From EX4484-217-1 sp964496035 (GTDB lineage Archaea; Thermoproteota; Thermoprotei_A; EX4484-217-1): a DNA stretch of 32,980 bases. The position numbers and the translations under genes are program-made. Shown here piece after piece: positions 24,700 to 32,305 of the stretch. The stretch's first letter is position 1; each line of letters begins with the position of its first letter. The stretch is from NCBI GenBank assembly GCA_964496035.1, contig CAZBXI010000012.1, positions 1-32,980 of the forward strand, read 5' to 3'. The notes below the pieces were generated by a model. The model ran no database searches and was not told the origin of the DNA. It saw only the letters and a program-made list of their open reading frames with translations.

Positions 24700-25188
24700 T
24701 CACCCCTTCTTCCTGATTGCGTGTCTAACTCTAACAGCTATTCCTCTTTTTAAACTTAACATCTCACTTGGACTTAATTTGCATCTGCCTACAGCTAAAA
24801 ACCTATCATCTTCATCAACAATAATAACTTCGTCTCCTGCTTCAACTTTTTTGTCTACGTTGACTACATGTTTAGCGAAAACGTCGCGTCCTTCAGCTAT
24901 GAAGGAGGCTACATCTTTTCTTACAACGACTCTAAACATGGGGAAGGAGTAATTTTCATGAAGTAACTTACCACCCAAAATGTGCAAAGAAAATAGTGCA
25001 TCAGAAGGTCTTAATGTTAAGACAATTTTATCTTCGATTAAAACATGTCTTATTCTTCTGGTAGCAGGCGATATAGAGACTAAGATATTATCAGGTATTA
25101 ATATGTAACCTGCATATCTACCAAACTGAAAGTTAGCTATACCTCTAAGAAACCTTAGTTCAAAAAACGTAGGTCTTCTGATGATCAT
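24700..25188 (-). CDS. C2-PUA half of archaeosine TGT
   Basis: 162 residues that match the C-terminal part of full-length archaeal TGT: the C2 region LRGIANFQFGRYAGYILIP, ...TLRPSDALFSLHILGGKLLH, followed by a PUA domain with EGRDVFAKHVVNVDKKVEAG, DEVIIVDEDDRFLAVGR and KLSPSEMLSLKRGIAVRVRH. The PUA domain binds the tRNA CCA end. No catalytic part is attached; it should work with the 541-residue catalytic half on the opposite strand. ATG 25188, 14 bases after the PAN stop codon, so it is in the PAN operon. Confidence 0.85.
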   Translation of the reverse strand: MIIRRPTFFELRFLRGIANFQFGRYAGYILIPDNILVSISPATRRIRHVLIEDKIVLTLRPSDALFSLHILGGKLLHENYSFPMFRVVVRKDVASFIAEGRDVFAKHVVNVDKKVEAGDEVIIVDEDDRFLAVGRCKLSPSEMLSLKRGIAVRVRHAIRKKG

Positions 25189-25202
25189 ATCTTAGTCCTT
25201 AG

Positions 25203-26372
25203 CTAAATGGATGTAAAAGTTGCTCCCCTAGATGATCTCAGTTTACCCATAATTTTCTCTATAGCTTTCAGAAAATCTTTTCTCGTAACTATTGTCCTAC
25301 CTTCTCTAATGGCGTTCATTCCTGCTTCAGTACATATAGCCTTAATATCAGCCCCAGTTGCATTCTTCGTCTTTAAAGCTAACTCCCATAGATCAACATC
25401 TTCAGCTAAGTTCATTTTCCTAGTATGTATTTTGAATATCTCGAATCTACCTTCGTCATCAGGTAAGGGTATTTCAATAAGTTTATCGAATCTACCGGGT
25501 CTAAGCAATGCTGGGTCAAGTATATCGGGCCTATTCGTAGCAGCAATTATTTTCACATTACCTAGCGGATCAAACCCGTCTATCTCGGCCAGTAATTGCA
25601 TTAAAGCTCTTTGAACCTCCCTTTCGCCGCTTGTACCTACCTCAAGTCTCTTAGCAGCTATTGCATCTATCTCGTCAATAAATATTATGCTAGGTGCTTT
25701 CAATTTAGCGAACTTAAAAACTTCTCTAACGAGCCGCGCTGACTCTCCTATCCACTTGCTTATGAGCTCAGAAGCAACAAGCTTAATGAAGGTGGCATTA
25801 GTATGATGGGCAACAGCTTTTGCTAAGAGAGTTTTACCACAACCTGGAGGCCCATAGAGTAAAACACCTTTAGGGGGTTCTATACCTACAGCTCTGAATA
25901 AGTCTGGTCTTTTAAGTGGCAACTCTATTGCTTCTCTTATTTCCCTTATTTGCTCCTTTAAACCACCAATATCGTCGTATGTAACATCAGGTCTCTCAAT
26001 AACCTCCATGGCTTTTATATAGGGGTCAACATGTGAGGGTAGAATCTCAACAATGGTTGATCCTCTCTGATTTAGAGCAACAATGGCTCCAGGTCTAAGT
26101 TTGTCATGGTCAATGCTTTCACTTACATGAACTATTAAGTTAGGGCCTGTACTGCTCTTAACAACGGCTCTCCCATCATCAAGAACTTCTAGTAGCTGAG
26201 CTTCAATAAGAGGAGGAGATAGGAGCTTTTCAACCTCGCTTCTATAGTAATCTAATTCCCTTTTCAAAGCATTACGTTCTACTTCAAGTTCTCTTACACG
26301 TCTCTCCAAATGCCTAATATACTCTATTAGCGATTCGAAATCTGGAAATCCTCTATCACTAGCTAATGCCAT
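25203..26372 (-). CDS. pan: Proteasome-activating nucleotidase PAN
   Basis: AAA+ unfoldase that feeds proteins to the 20S proteasome. An N-terminal coiled coil (about residues 14-50) is followed by an OB domain (55-110) and the AAA domain: Walker A GPPGCGKT, pore loop region, Walker B IIFIDEIDAI, sensor ATNRPD, arginine fingers LLRPGRFD. 389 residues. The C-terminus is GATFTSI, so the HbYX motif (hydrophobic-Tyr-any) that normally docks into the proteasome is missing. ATG 26372 with an AT-rich TATA about 75 bp upstream. It is first in an operon with C2-PUA and PAC2. Confidence 0.95.
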   Translation of the reverse strand: MALASDRGFPDFESLIEYIRHLERRVRELEVERNALKRELDYYRSEVEKLLSPPLIEAQLLEVLDDGRAVVKSSTGPNLIVHVSESIDHDKLRPGAIVALNQRGSTIVEILPSHVDPYIKAMEVIERPDVTYDDIGGLKEQIREIREAIELPLKRPDLFRAVGIEPPKGVLLYGPPGCGKTLLAKAVAHHTNATFIKLVASELISKWIGESARLVREVFKFAKLKAPSIIFIDEIDAIAAKRLEVGTSGEREVQRALMQLLAEIDGFDPLGNVKIIAATNRPDILDPALLRPGRFDKLIEIPLPDDEGRFEIFKIHTRKMNLAEDVDLWELALKTKNATGADIKAICTEAGMNAIREGRTIVTRKDFLKAIEKIMGKLRSSRGATFTSI

Positions 26373-26446
26373 GTTAACCTAATACCTCTACTAGTTTCTT
26401 ACCATTTACCTACTAATAAACTAATGTTATAATACCCAACTATTCC

Positions 26447-26459
26447 GATATATATTTAA
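26447..26459. promoter_or_regulatory. TATA region between PAN and aMBF1
   Basis: GATATATATTTAA can act as a TATA box in either direction. For aMBF1 it predicts a start near 26480; for PAN near 26425. Confidence 0.45.
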
Positions 26460-26514
26460 CTGAAGCCTTCGGTAACTGATTAAGGAGGAAAGTATCTAAG
26501 AGGCTTATAGTAGT

Positions 26515-27039
26515 ATGGTAGAATGTGAATTTTGCGGGCAGCAGATAGCAGGTAAAACATACAGGGTAACTATCGAAGGAGTAACCCTAGTAGTTTGCCA
26601 TCGGTGTTTTTTAAGACTTATTAGTAGAAGCAGGGTTAAACAGCAACCATCATACATTACGCAAAGGGCAAGATCAAGTATTCAACCTAGCCTAGGTGTA
26701 AGACAGAAAAGAGTAAAAGCAAGCGGTGTAGTTAGAAGGACAATAGAATTCGAATATGAAATTGTTGAAGACTATGCTGAAAGGATAAGAAGAGCAAGAG
26801 AAGCATTAGGGTGGAGTACTAGTATACTAGCACAAAAGATTAAGGAGAAGGAGTCTGTAGTTAGAAGAATAGAAGCGGGAAAACTTAAACCCACAATAGA
26901 ACTAGCAAAAAAGCTAGAGAAAATCCTTAAAATAACTCTACTAGAGCCCATAGTACCCGAATATACTACTAAACTAGGCCCTAAAGAAAGCTTAACTTTA
27001 GGTGATATTGTAGTCCTAAGAAAGAAGAAGGGAGGATGA
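26515..27039 (+). CDS. mbf1: Archaeal multiprotein bridging factor 1 (aMBF1)
   Basis: Ribosome-associated transcription coregulator family. The N-terminal zinc ribbon has CEFCGQ...CHRCF. A basic linker follows, then the Cro-type helix-turn-helix (RIRRAREALGWSTSILAQKI to KKLEKILKITLLE). 174 residues matches the family. ATG 26515; GAGG lies 11 bases before. The stop TGA sits within the ribosome-binding stretch of the following hflX gene, so the pair is likely coupled. Confidence 0.92.
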   Translation: MVECEFCGQQIAGKTYRVTIEGVTLVVCHRCFLRLISRSRVKQQPSYITQRARSSIQPSLGVRQKRVKASGVVRRTIEFEYEIVEDYAERIRRAREALGWSTSILAQKIKEKESVVRRIEAGKLKPTIELAKKLEKILKITLLEPIVPEYTTKLGPKESLTLGDIVVLRKKKGG

Positions 27040-27043
27040 CAAA

Positions 27044-28339
27044 ATAGAGAAAGCAATAATCGTAACATTAAATCCCAAGAATAAAGGCAGGGTAAAGGAG
27101 CTTATAGCATTAGCTGAAACCGCAGGATACAAAGTAGTTGACCTTATAGTGCAAAACAGGAAAAGACCTGATACCAGATTCTTTATTGGTCGTGGAAAAG
27201 TAGAACAGCTAAAGCGTATAGTAAGTAAATACACTGCACAGAAAGATAAAATAACAGTAATAGTAGATGGAAGTTTAAAGCCCATACAGTACTTTAATTT
27301 AGTCAAAACCTTAGGCAATGTAGAAATAATTGATAGAGTACAGTTAATACTAGAAATTTTCGACAAGCATGCTGGCTCCAAGGAGGCTAAGCTACAAATA
27401 GAACTAGCAAGACTAAAGCATATAGTACCGATAATCAAGGAATGGGTAAGGCAAAGAAAACTAGGTGAATTACCCGGTTTTCTTGGCGCCGGAAAGTACA
27501 AGGTAGAATCCTATTATTTACTAATTAAAAGAAGAATAACCCACATTGAGAGGGAATTGAAGAGAAAAAGAAGTCAAAGAGAAAAACTGAGAAAGCATAG
27601 GCAAGAACTAGGACTTAGAACAATAGCTATTGTTGGATATACTTCAGCGGGAAAAACAACGTTATTTAACGTATTAACAGGTGAAGCAAAAAAGATAGGT
27701 AAAGAACTCTTCACCACTCTTTCGCCAAAGGTAAAATCAGCTTTCATAAACGGAGCAAAAGTATTATTCTTAGATACCGTAGGTTTCATAGACTATGTTC
27801 CATTAGAAATCATTGAAGCATTCTTCTCAACACTAGAAGAAATAGTGGACGCAGAAGTACTAATATTAGTTGTAGATATTTCCGAGGAACACAGCGAAAT
27901 ATTGAGAAAAATGAGAGGCGTTATAGAGACCTTTGCAAAAATAGGGGTTTCAGGAAAGCCTATGGTTATAGTTGCCAATAAGATAGATCTTGTAAGAGAC
28001 TTTAGCGAAGTCGTGGAAAAGTCTAGAAAAGTATATAACGTGTTGTCAACATCATATGATGGACCTCTAGCTATAACCTATGTTTCTGCTTTAAATCGTA
28101 TAGGCATAGATGATTTAAAAACTACACTAGCTATGTTTATAAAGGCAAAAACATTTTCTATTACAGCAACCATTCCGGAAGACTCATTATACAAAATTAA
28201 AGCACCATTCATACTAGCAAAGAAGAAGAATGGTCTATGTTACTGCATTTTTGAAGTAAAAGACTATGAATTGAACAGTGTCATTAATGAATTGAAAAAA
28301 TGTACAGCAAAGATACTGGAAGTTAAAAGAGCACAGTAA
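27044..28339 (+). CDS. hflX: HflX-family GTPase, apparent AUA start
   Basis: Ribosome-associated GTPase that splits stalled ribosomes. The N-terminal HflX domain (KAIIVTLNPKNKG to KRPDTRFFIGRGKVEQ) is complete, then a coiled linker (KRRITHIERELKRKRS), then the G domain: P-loop GYTSAGKTTLFN, DTVGFI, NKIDLV. No ATG, GTG or TTG exists between the in-frame stop TAA at 27017 and GTG 27149, which would cut away the N-terminal domain. ATA 27044 has GGAGG at 27031-27035, 8 bases before it, so I take it as the start. A missing A after ATG 27036 is the other explanation. 431 residues. Confidence 0.85.
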   Translation: MEKAIIVTLNPKNKGRVKELIALAETAGYKVVDLIVQNRKRPDTRFFIGRGKVEQLKRIVSKYTAQKDKITVIVDGSLKPIQYFNLVKTLGNVEIIDRVQLILEIFDKHAGSKEAKLQIELARLKHIVPIIKEWVRQRKLGELPGFLGAGKYKVESYYLLIKRRITHIERELKRKRSQREKLRKHRQELGLRTIAIVGYTSAGKTTLFNVLTGEAKKIGKELFTTLSPKVKSAFINGAKVLFLDTVGFIDYVPLEIIEAFFSTLEEIVDAEVLILVVDISEEHSEILRKMRGVIETFAKIGVSGKPMVIVANKIDLVRDFSEVVEKSRKVYNVLSTSYDGPLAITYVSALNRIGIDDLKTTLAMFIKAKTFSITATIPEDSLYKIKAPFILAKKKNGLCYCIFEVKDYELNSVINELKKCTAKILEVKRAQ

Positions 28340-28354
28340 TCAGGGAGAATATGT

Positions 28355-28885
28355 ATGAAAATCTACGTACTGAGGATAGGTCATAGACCTGAAAGAGACA
28401 AGAGAATAACAACTCATGTAGGATTGGTTGCAAGAGCATTCGGAGCTAACGGATTTGTCCTAGGAGATATAAATGATGAGCGAGTAATTGAAAGCCTAAA
28501 TAAAGTTCTGAAAAAATGGGGAGGATCAATGGAAATAATTTCCGGGGTAAACTCTATCAGATTTATAAAAGAGTGGAAAAGGAGTAATGGGGAAGTTATC
28601 CATTTAACGATGTATGGTTTACCTATAGACTACGTAATAGATAAGATAAAGAGATCAAGGAAAAACAAGTTAATAATAGTAGGAGCTGAAAAAGTACCTC
28701 CCGAATATTATAGATTAGCAGATTACAACGTATCTATAGGAAATCAACCGCACTCCGAGGTTTCGGCTCTAGCTATATTTCTTGATAGACTATTTGAAGG
28801 AAAAGAATTATACAAACGGTATCCAAAATCAAAGATAGAAATAGTGCCTCAAGAGCGCGGGAAAAAAGTGGTGCTAAAACAGTGA
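28355..28885 (+). CDS. trm56: tRNA (cytidine-56 2'-O)-methyltransferase Trm56
   Basis: Archaea-specific SPOUT enzyme that methylates the ribose of C56 in the tRNA T loop using S-adenosylmethionine. Recognised at once by the start YVLRIGHRPERDKRITTHVG, then LVARAFGANGF, and the knot-forming segments IIVGAEKVPPEYYRLADYNV and SIGNQPHSEVSALAIFLDRL. 176 residues is standard. ATG 28355. Its stop TGA shares bases with the TFE start (GTGA), so it is coupled to TFE. Confidence 0.95.
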   Translation: MKIYVLRIGHRPERDKRITTHVGLVARAFGANGFVLGDINDERVIESLNKVLKKWGGSMEIISGVNSIRFIKEWKRSNGEVIHLTMYGLPIDYVIDKIKRSRKNKLIIVGAEKVPPEYYRLADYNVSIGNQPHSEVSALAIFLDRLFEGKELYKRYPKSKIEIVPQERGKKVVLKQ

Positions 28886-29391
28886 GACACCGGAGGAACA
28901 GTATAGTGGAGTTTGTAAGGTTAATGCTGGGAGATGATGCGGCAAGAATATTTGAAGAATTGTACAAATCAGAGGGCGAGGTTAACGACGAAGACATAGC
29001 TAGAAAACTTGGCTTAAAACTTAACGAAGTGAGAAAGCAACTGTATTTTCTTTCCGAACAAGGACTTGTATCTTATAGAAGAACACGGGGAAGAAACGGG
29101 GAGTGGTATACTTACTATTGGAGAGTTGACAAAAACAGATTACTAGGAATAATAAAAACGAGAAAACAGATAACACTAATGAAGCTTAGAGAACGATTAA
29201 ACTTTGAGGAAAGCCATACATTCTACCTATGTTTAAATTGCAACATCAGATTCACCTTCGAGGAAGCGCTTGAAAATGCTTTTAAATGTCCTAGATGCGG
29301 TTCGTCTCTTGAATACTTCGACAATAAGGAAATAGTAGAGTTTCTCAGAGAGAAAATAGCGGAGCTAGAAAAGAAGTTAAAGGAGAGCTGA
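28882..29391 (+). CDS. tfe: Transcription initiation factor TFE (alpha)
   Basis: Archaeal homologue of TFIIE-alpha that helps open the promoter. The N-terminal winged helix (EVNDEDIARKLGLKLNEVRK to YYWRVD) is followed by a zinc ribbon (CLNCNIRF...CPRCGSS) and a C-terminal coiled coil (EIVEFLREKIAELEKKL). 169 residues. The start is GTG 28882, overlapping the Trm56 stop. The methyltransferase gene starts 10 bp downstream. Confidence 0.95.
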   Translation: MRHRRNSIVEFVRLMLGDDAARIFEELYKSEGEVNDEDIARKLGLKLNEVRKQLYFLSEQGLVSYRRTRGRNGEWYTYYWRVDKNRLLGIIKTRKQITLMKLRERLNFEESHTFYLCLNCNIRFTFEEALENAFKCPRCGSSLEYFDNKEIVEFLREKIAELEKKLKES

Positions 29392-29400
29392 AAAGGCAGT

Positions 29401-30363
29401 ATGACCCAGTACAATGTAATAGACTTATTTTGTGGTGCCGGAGGTTTTTCCAAGGGATTTTATGATTTAGGTTTCAACATAGTCCTAGGTTTAGATAATT
29501 TCGAACCCGTAGCAAGAACATTTAAGTTCAATTTTCCGAACTCCATAGTTATATGTGAAGACATAAGGAACATGTATTCAGACGAAATACTAACCTATTT
29601 AAGGGGAAAAATACCTCACGTAATAATAGGAAGTCCTCCTTGCGAACCTTTTACCGCGGCAAACCCGAATAGAAAAGAGAGACCTCTAGATAGATTATAT
29701 GTTGATCCTCAAGGACAATTAACTTTAGAATTCATACGCATAGTAAAGCAGCTAAAACCTGAAATATTCATCATGGAGAATGTACCTCAAATAATGGAAA
29801 ACGGTTTAAAGAAAGCTCTAATCCGTGAATTTAAAGATGCAGGCTACAATAGAGTATTCTTTAATATTTTAAGAGCTGAAGATTATGGAACACCTTCACA
29901 TAGAATCAGGGTATTCATATCGAATATCCCGATAAAACCCAAGAAAAAGCATAAAAGAATAACTGTAGAGGAAGCTTTAAAGGACTTACCACCCCCCGGT
30001 ACATCTGGGGTTATGAATCATGAGCTACCTCCTTTGAGTAAAAAGAAGTTGAGAAGGATAAGGAAGCTGAAATGGGGCCAAGCACTTATAAGGTACTATG
30101 GTTTTAAGGGTAAACAACTACCTAACCTGATTCGCTTACATCCCAAGAAAATAGCTCCAACAGTTTTAGGATCTTCCAGGTTCATACATCCATACGAGGA
30201 TAGATTTCTAACGGTAAGAGAACAAGCCAGGCTAATGGGATACCCAGATAACTTCGTGTTTTTAGGCGGTAGAGACGTTCAATATAATCAGGTTGGAGAG
30301 TCCGTGCCCGTACCTTTATCTAGAGCTATTGCTGAGGTAGTTTTAGAATATCTTACAAGATAG
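29401..30363 (+). CDS. C5-cytosine methyltransferase, orphan
   Basis: Members transfer methyl groups to C5 of cytosine in DNA (or RNA for the Dnmt2 branch). Motif I is DLFCGAGGFSKGF, motif IV GSPPCEPFT with the catalytic Cys, motif VI IMENVPQ, motif VIII HRIRVF, motif IX LTVREQARLMGYPDNFVF and motif X QVGESVPVPLSRA. Motif IV has Glu where most have Gln (PCQ), and motif X has Glu for the usual Asn. The target-recognition region between VIII and IX is short. No restriction endonuclease is nearby; it sits in a transcription/tRNA-modification operon, 10 bp after tfe. 320 residues. Substrate unknown. Confidence 0.9.
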   Translation: MTQYNVIDLFCGAGGFSKGFYDLGFNIVLGLDNFEPVARTFKFNFPNSIVICEDIRNMYSDEILTYLRGKIPHVIIGSPPCEPFTAANPNRKERPLDRLYVDPQGQLTLEFIRIVKQLKPEIFIMENVPQIMENGLKKALIREFKDAGYNRVFFNILRAEDYGTPSHRIRVFISNIPIKPKKKHKRITVEEALKDLPPPGTSGVMNHELPPLSKKKLRRIRKLKWGQALIRYYGFKGKQLPNLIRLHPKKIAPTVLGSSRFIHPYEDRFLTVREQARLMGYPDNFVFLGGRDVQYNQVGESVPVPLSRAIAEVVLEYLTR

Positions 30364-30380
30364 AAATTAGGTGTTTTGCA

Positions 30381-30848
30381 ATGTTAGCTGTAATGGTACA
30401 TAATATAAGCAGCGCTCAACGCTTAATAGAAATAGCTAAATTAGTCTTTAACTATACAACTCAATTCAAAGTTCAAACGCTAATTCTATCGAAAGTTACA
30501 GGATCCGCTGCTCAAAGCGGGATACCTGAGGTAAGTAAACTAGCCTATAAACATAACAGGTCAGTGCTTATAGTAAATGAAATTGAAGAAGCAATAGAGT
30601 TAGTTAAACCAGAAAAAGTCTTCATAGCTACCACAGCGGCTAAACCCGGTGCCAAAATAGACGAAGTAGTAAGGCTTGCAAAACATGGCAGAATACTACT
30701 CATATTTCCCGGTACAGAAGAGGCTTTCTCAAAACATGATCTAACGCTAGGTATACCGTTTAACATAGAGGGGATTAGTGAGAAGATAGGTGTAGTACCC
30801 TACATTTCCATTATGTTACATGAATTAATTAAGCAACTTAATAGATAA
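30381..30848 (+). CDS. SPOUT-like RNA methyltransferase family protein (COG4080-like)
   Basis: 155 residues with a Rossmann-like N-terminal half (MLAVMVHNISSAQRLIEIAK) and a C-terminal LIFPGTEEAFSKHDLTLGIP then IGVVPYISIMLHEL, in which the Gly-rich turn recalls the knot of SPOUT methyltransferases. I believe it is the archaeal SpoU-like family of COG4080, of unknown substrate; the assignment is from memory of the pattern. ATG 30381 with AGGTG about 9 bases before, 17 bp after the methyltransferase stop, so part of the same operon. Confidence 0.6.
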   Translation: MLAVMVHNISSAQRLIEIAKLVFNYTTQFKVQTLILSKVTGSAAQSGIPEVSKLAYKHNRSVLIVNEIEEAIELVKPEKVFIATTAAKPGAKIDEVVRLAKHGRILLIFPGTEEAFSKHDLTLGIPFNIEGISEKIGVVPYISIMLHELIKQLNR

Positions 30849-30881
30849 TATTTTAAGAGAAGACACACTACAAGCATTATC

Positions 30882-30959
30882 GGGCCCGTCGTCTAGCCCG
30901 GTTAGGACGCCGCCCTCACGAGGCGGAGGTCCGGGGTTCAAATCCCCGCGGGCCCACCA
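30882..30959 (+). tRNA. tRNA-Val (anticodon CAC), CCA encoded
   Basis: Acceptor GGGCCCG (30882-30888) pairs with CGGGCCC (30949-30955). Anticodon stem CCGCC/GGCGG encloses CTCACGA, with CAC at 30917-30919. T stem CGGGG/CCCCG surrounds TTCAAAT. Discriminator A at 30956 and CCA at 30957-30959. No intron. It reads GTG codons. A T-run follows at about 30969. Confidence 0.96.
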
Positions 30960-30991
30960 CCAAAACTGTTTTTGCATAATTATAGTTTCTC

Positions 30992-30998
30992 AAATATA
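30992..30998 (+). promoter_or_regulatory. TATA box of the molybdopterin-binding gene
   Basis: AAATATA, about 27 bp before the ATG at 31019, suggesting a leaderless or nearly leaderless transcript. Confidence 0.4.
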
Positions 30999-31018
30999 CA
31001 GTGTATCACTTTAATAAC

Positions 31019-32056
31019 ATGGGGCCAAGTATGTGGAAACCAGTACCTGTAGAGAAAGCTATAGGTAAAAAACTATTACACGATATTACGTTAATTACTG
31101 AAAGAGCTAAAGGAGCTATTTTTAAAAAGGGACATATAATAAAACCCGAGGATGTTGAGTTACTGAAAAATGCAGGTCACTACTATGTTTTTGTTGAAGA
31201 ATCTGTAGAGGAAGATGTTATCTTAGAAGATGAAGCAGTAAAGAATTTTGCAAAGTACATTTCAGGACCTAACACCTACATTAAGAGTGTTGAAGAAGGT
31301 AAGGCGATGATTTTCGCTAAACATAAAGGCCTACTTAAGGTTAGTTATGAAGGCCTCTTGGCCGTCAACAATTCAGGCACGTTCATCGTAGTTACACGGC
31401 AAGGTAACATAGGTGTAAGCAAAGGAGAGTTAATTGCCGTAGTAGACTTAGTACCATTAGCTATAAGAAAAAATGAAATGAAAGAAATAAAAGTTAGAAT
31501 AAGAAAACATCTTCCCCTAGTGTATGTAAAACCTTTTAAAAAGAAAAAAGTCGGCCTCGTAGTTACTGGAACTGAAATATATGAAGGGAGAATTAAAGAT
31601 TTAGCATCAGACAAAGTGAAGGAAAAAGTGGAAAAATATGGTGGAACAGTATGCGAAACAGTAATACTTCCTGATAATGAGGAGCTTATAAAAAGCAAGA
31701 TTCTGGAATACATAGCAAAATACGATATCGTTATCTTAACAGGGGGCATGAGTGTAGATCCAACAGACAAAACACCAAAAGCAATAGCTTTGACGGGCGC
31801 CAAAATAGTAGCGTACGGTATACCTGTGAAACCTACAACAATGACAATAATAGCGTATTTGAATTCAAAGCCTATAATAGGAGTATCTTCAGGAATAATA
31901 TATTTCAAAGAAGAAAATGTACTCGATATCCTACTACCTAAAATTATGGCAGACGAATTTTGGACCAAAGAAGATATTGCAAAACTAGGCTATGGAGGAA
32001 TAATGCCAATATATCTAATGAAGAAAATAAGTAAGCATAAATCAATGTCCACGTAA
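31019..32056 (+). CDS. Molybdopterin-binding-domain protein
   Basis: A MoCF/MogA-MoeA-like fold protein common in archaea; not a complete MoeA. The N-terminus KPVPVEKAIGKKLLHDITLI matches the first part of the archaeal family. The core MoCF domain has VGLVVTGTEIYEGRIKD (about 185-200), LTGGMSVDPTDKTP (about 245) and a final segment GVSSGIIYFKEENVLDILLP. These are the binding positions for molybdopterin in related proteins. It may act in molybdenum/tungsten cofactor synthesis or, in some families, as an uncharacterised hydrolase. ATG 31019 fits the TATA box; ATG 31031 and a longer reading from 31001 are in the same frame. Confidence 0.82.
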   Translation: MGPSMWKPVPVEKAIGKKLLHDITLITERAKGAIFKKGHIIKPEDVELLKNAGHYYVFVEESVEEDVILEDEAVKNFAKYISGPNTYIKSVEEGKAMIFAKHKGLLKVSYEGLLAVNNSGTFIVVTRQGNIGVSKGELIAVVDLVPLAIRKNEMKEIKVRIRKHLPLVYVKPFKKKKVGLVVTGTEIYEGRIKDLASDKVKEKVEKYGGTVCETVILPDNEELIKSKILEYIAKYDIVILTGGMSVDPTDKTPKAIALTGAKIVAYGIPVKPTTMTIIAYLNSKPIIGVSSGIIYFKEENVLDILLPKIMADEFWTKEDIAKLGYGGIMPIYLMKKISKHKSMST

Positions 32057-32111
32057 AAATAAAAATCTACACAAGGAAAATTAAGATAAGGAGGAAAGTA
32101 AACTCGAAAAG

Positions 32112-32168
32112 AGATGATGAGCCAACACCTAGTCAGAGCTTATATGAAGAATTCCCTGCTGGCTGATT
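32112..32168 (+). ncRNA. Weak C/D-box sRNA candidate
   Basis: C box ATGATGA at 32114-32120, a C'-like ATGAAGA at 32144-32150 and D box CTGA at 32163-32166 are spaced as in a C/D sRNA of about 55 bases. The 12 bases before the D box, ATTCCCTGCTGG, would be a guide. The D' box is not recognisable and there is no clear terminal stem, so this may be chance. The rest of 32057-32305 holds only promoter-like AT-rich sequence. Confidence 0.3.
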
Positions 32169-32268
32169 AATTATCACTAGATCAAAAAGGTTTATTTTTG
32201 GATTAACGAATAAGAGGTAATACTTATAGATTATATAGTGAGTAAAGGAAAATATTAGAAAGAAAACC

Positions 32269-32276
32269 TTTTTATA
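32269..32276 (+). promoter_or_regulatory. TATA box of the recombinase gene
   Basis: TTTTTATA about 30 bp before the GTG at 32306. A second AT-rich TTTTTTAAATAA lies at 32288-32299. Confidence 0.4.
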
Positions 32277-32305
32277 GATTAACTACTTTTTTAAATAACA
32301 AGTGC

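Noticed and set aside
31345..31968. 207-codon open frame on the minus strand
   Set aside because: Antisense shadow of the molybdopterin-binding gene.
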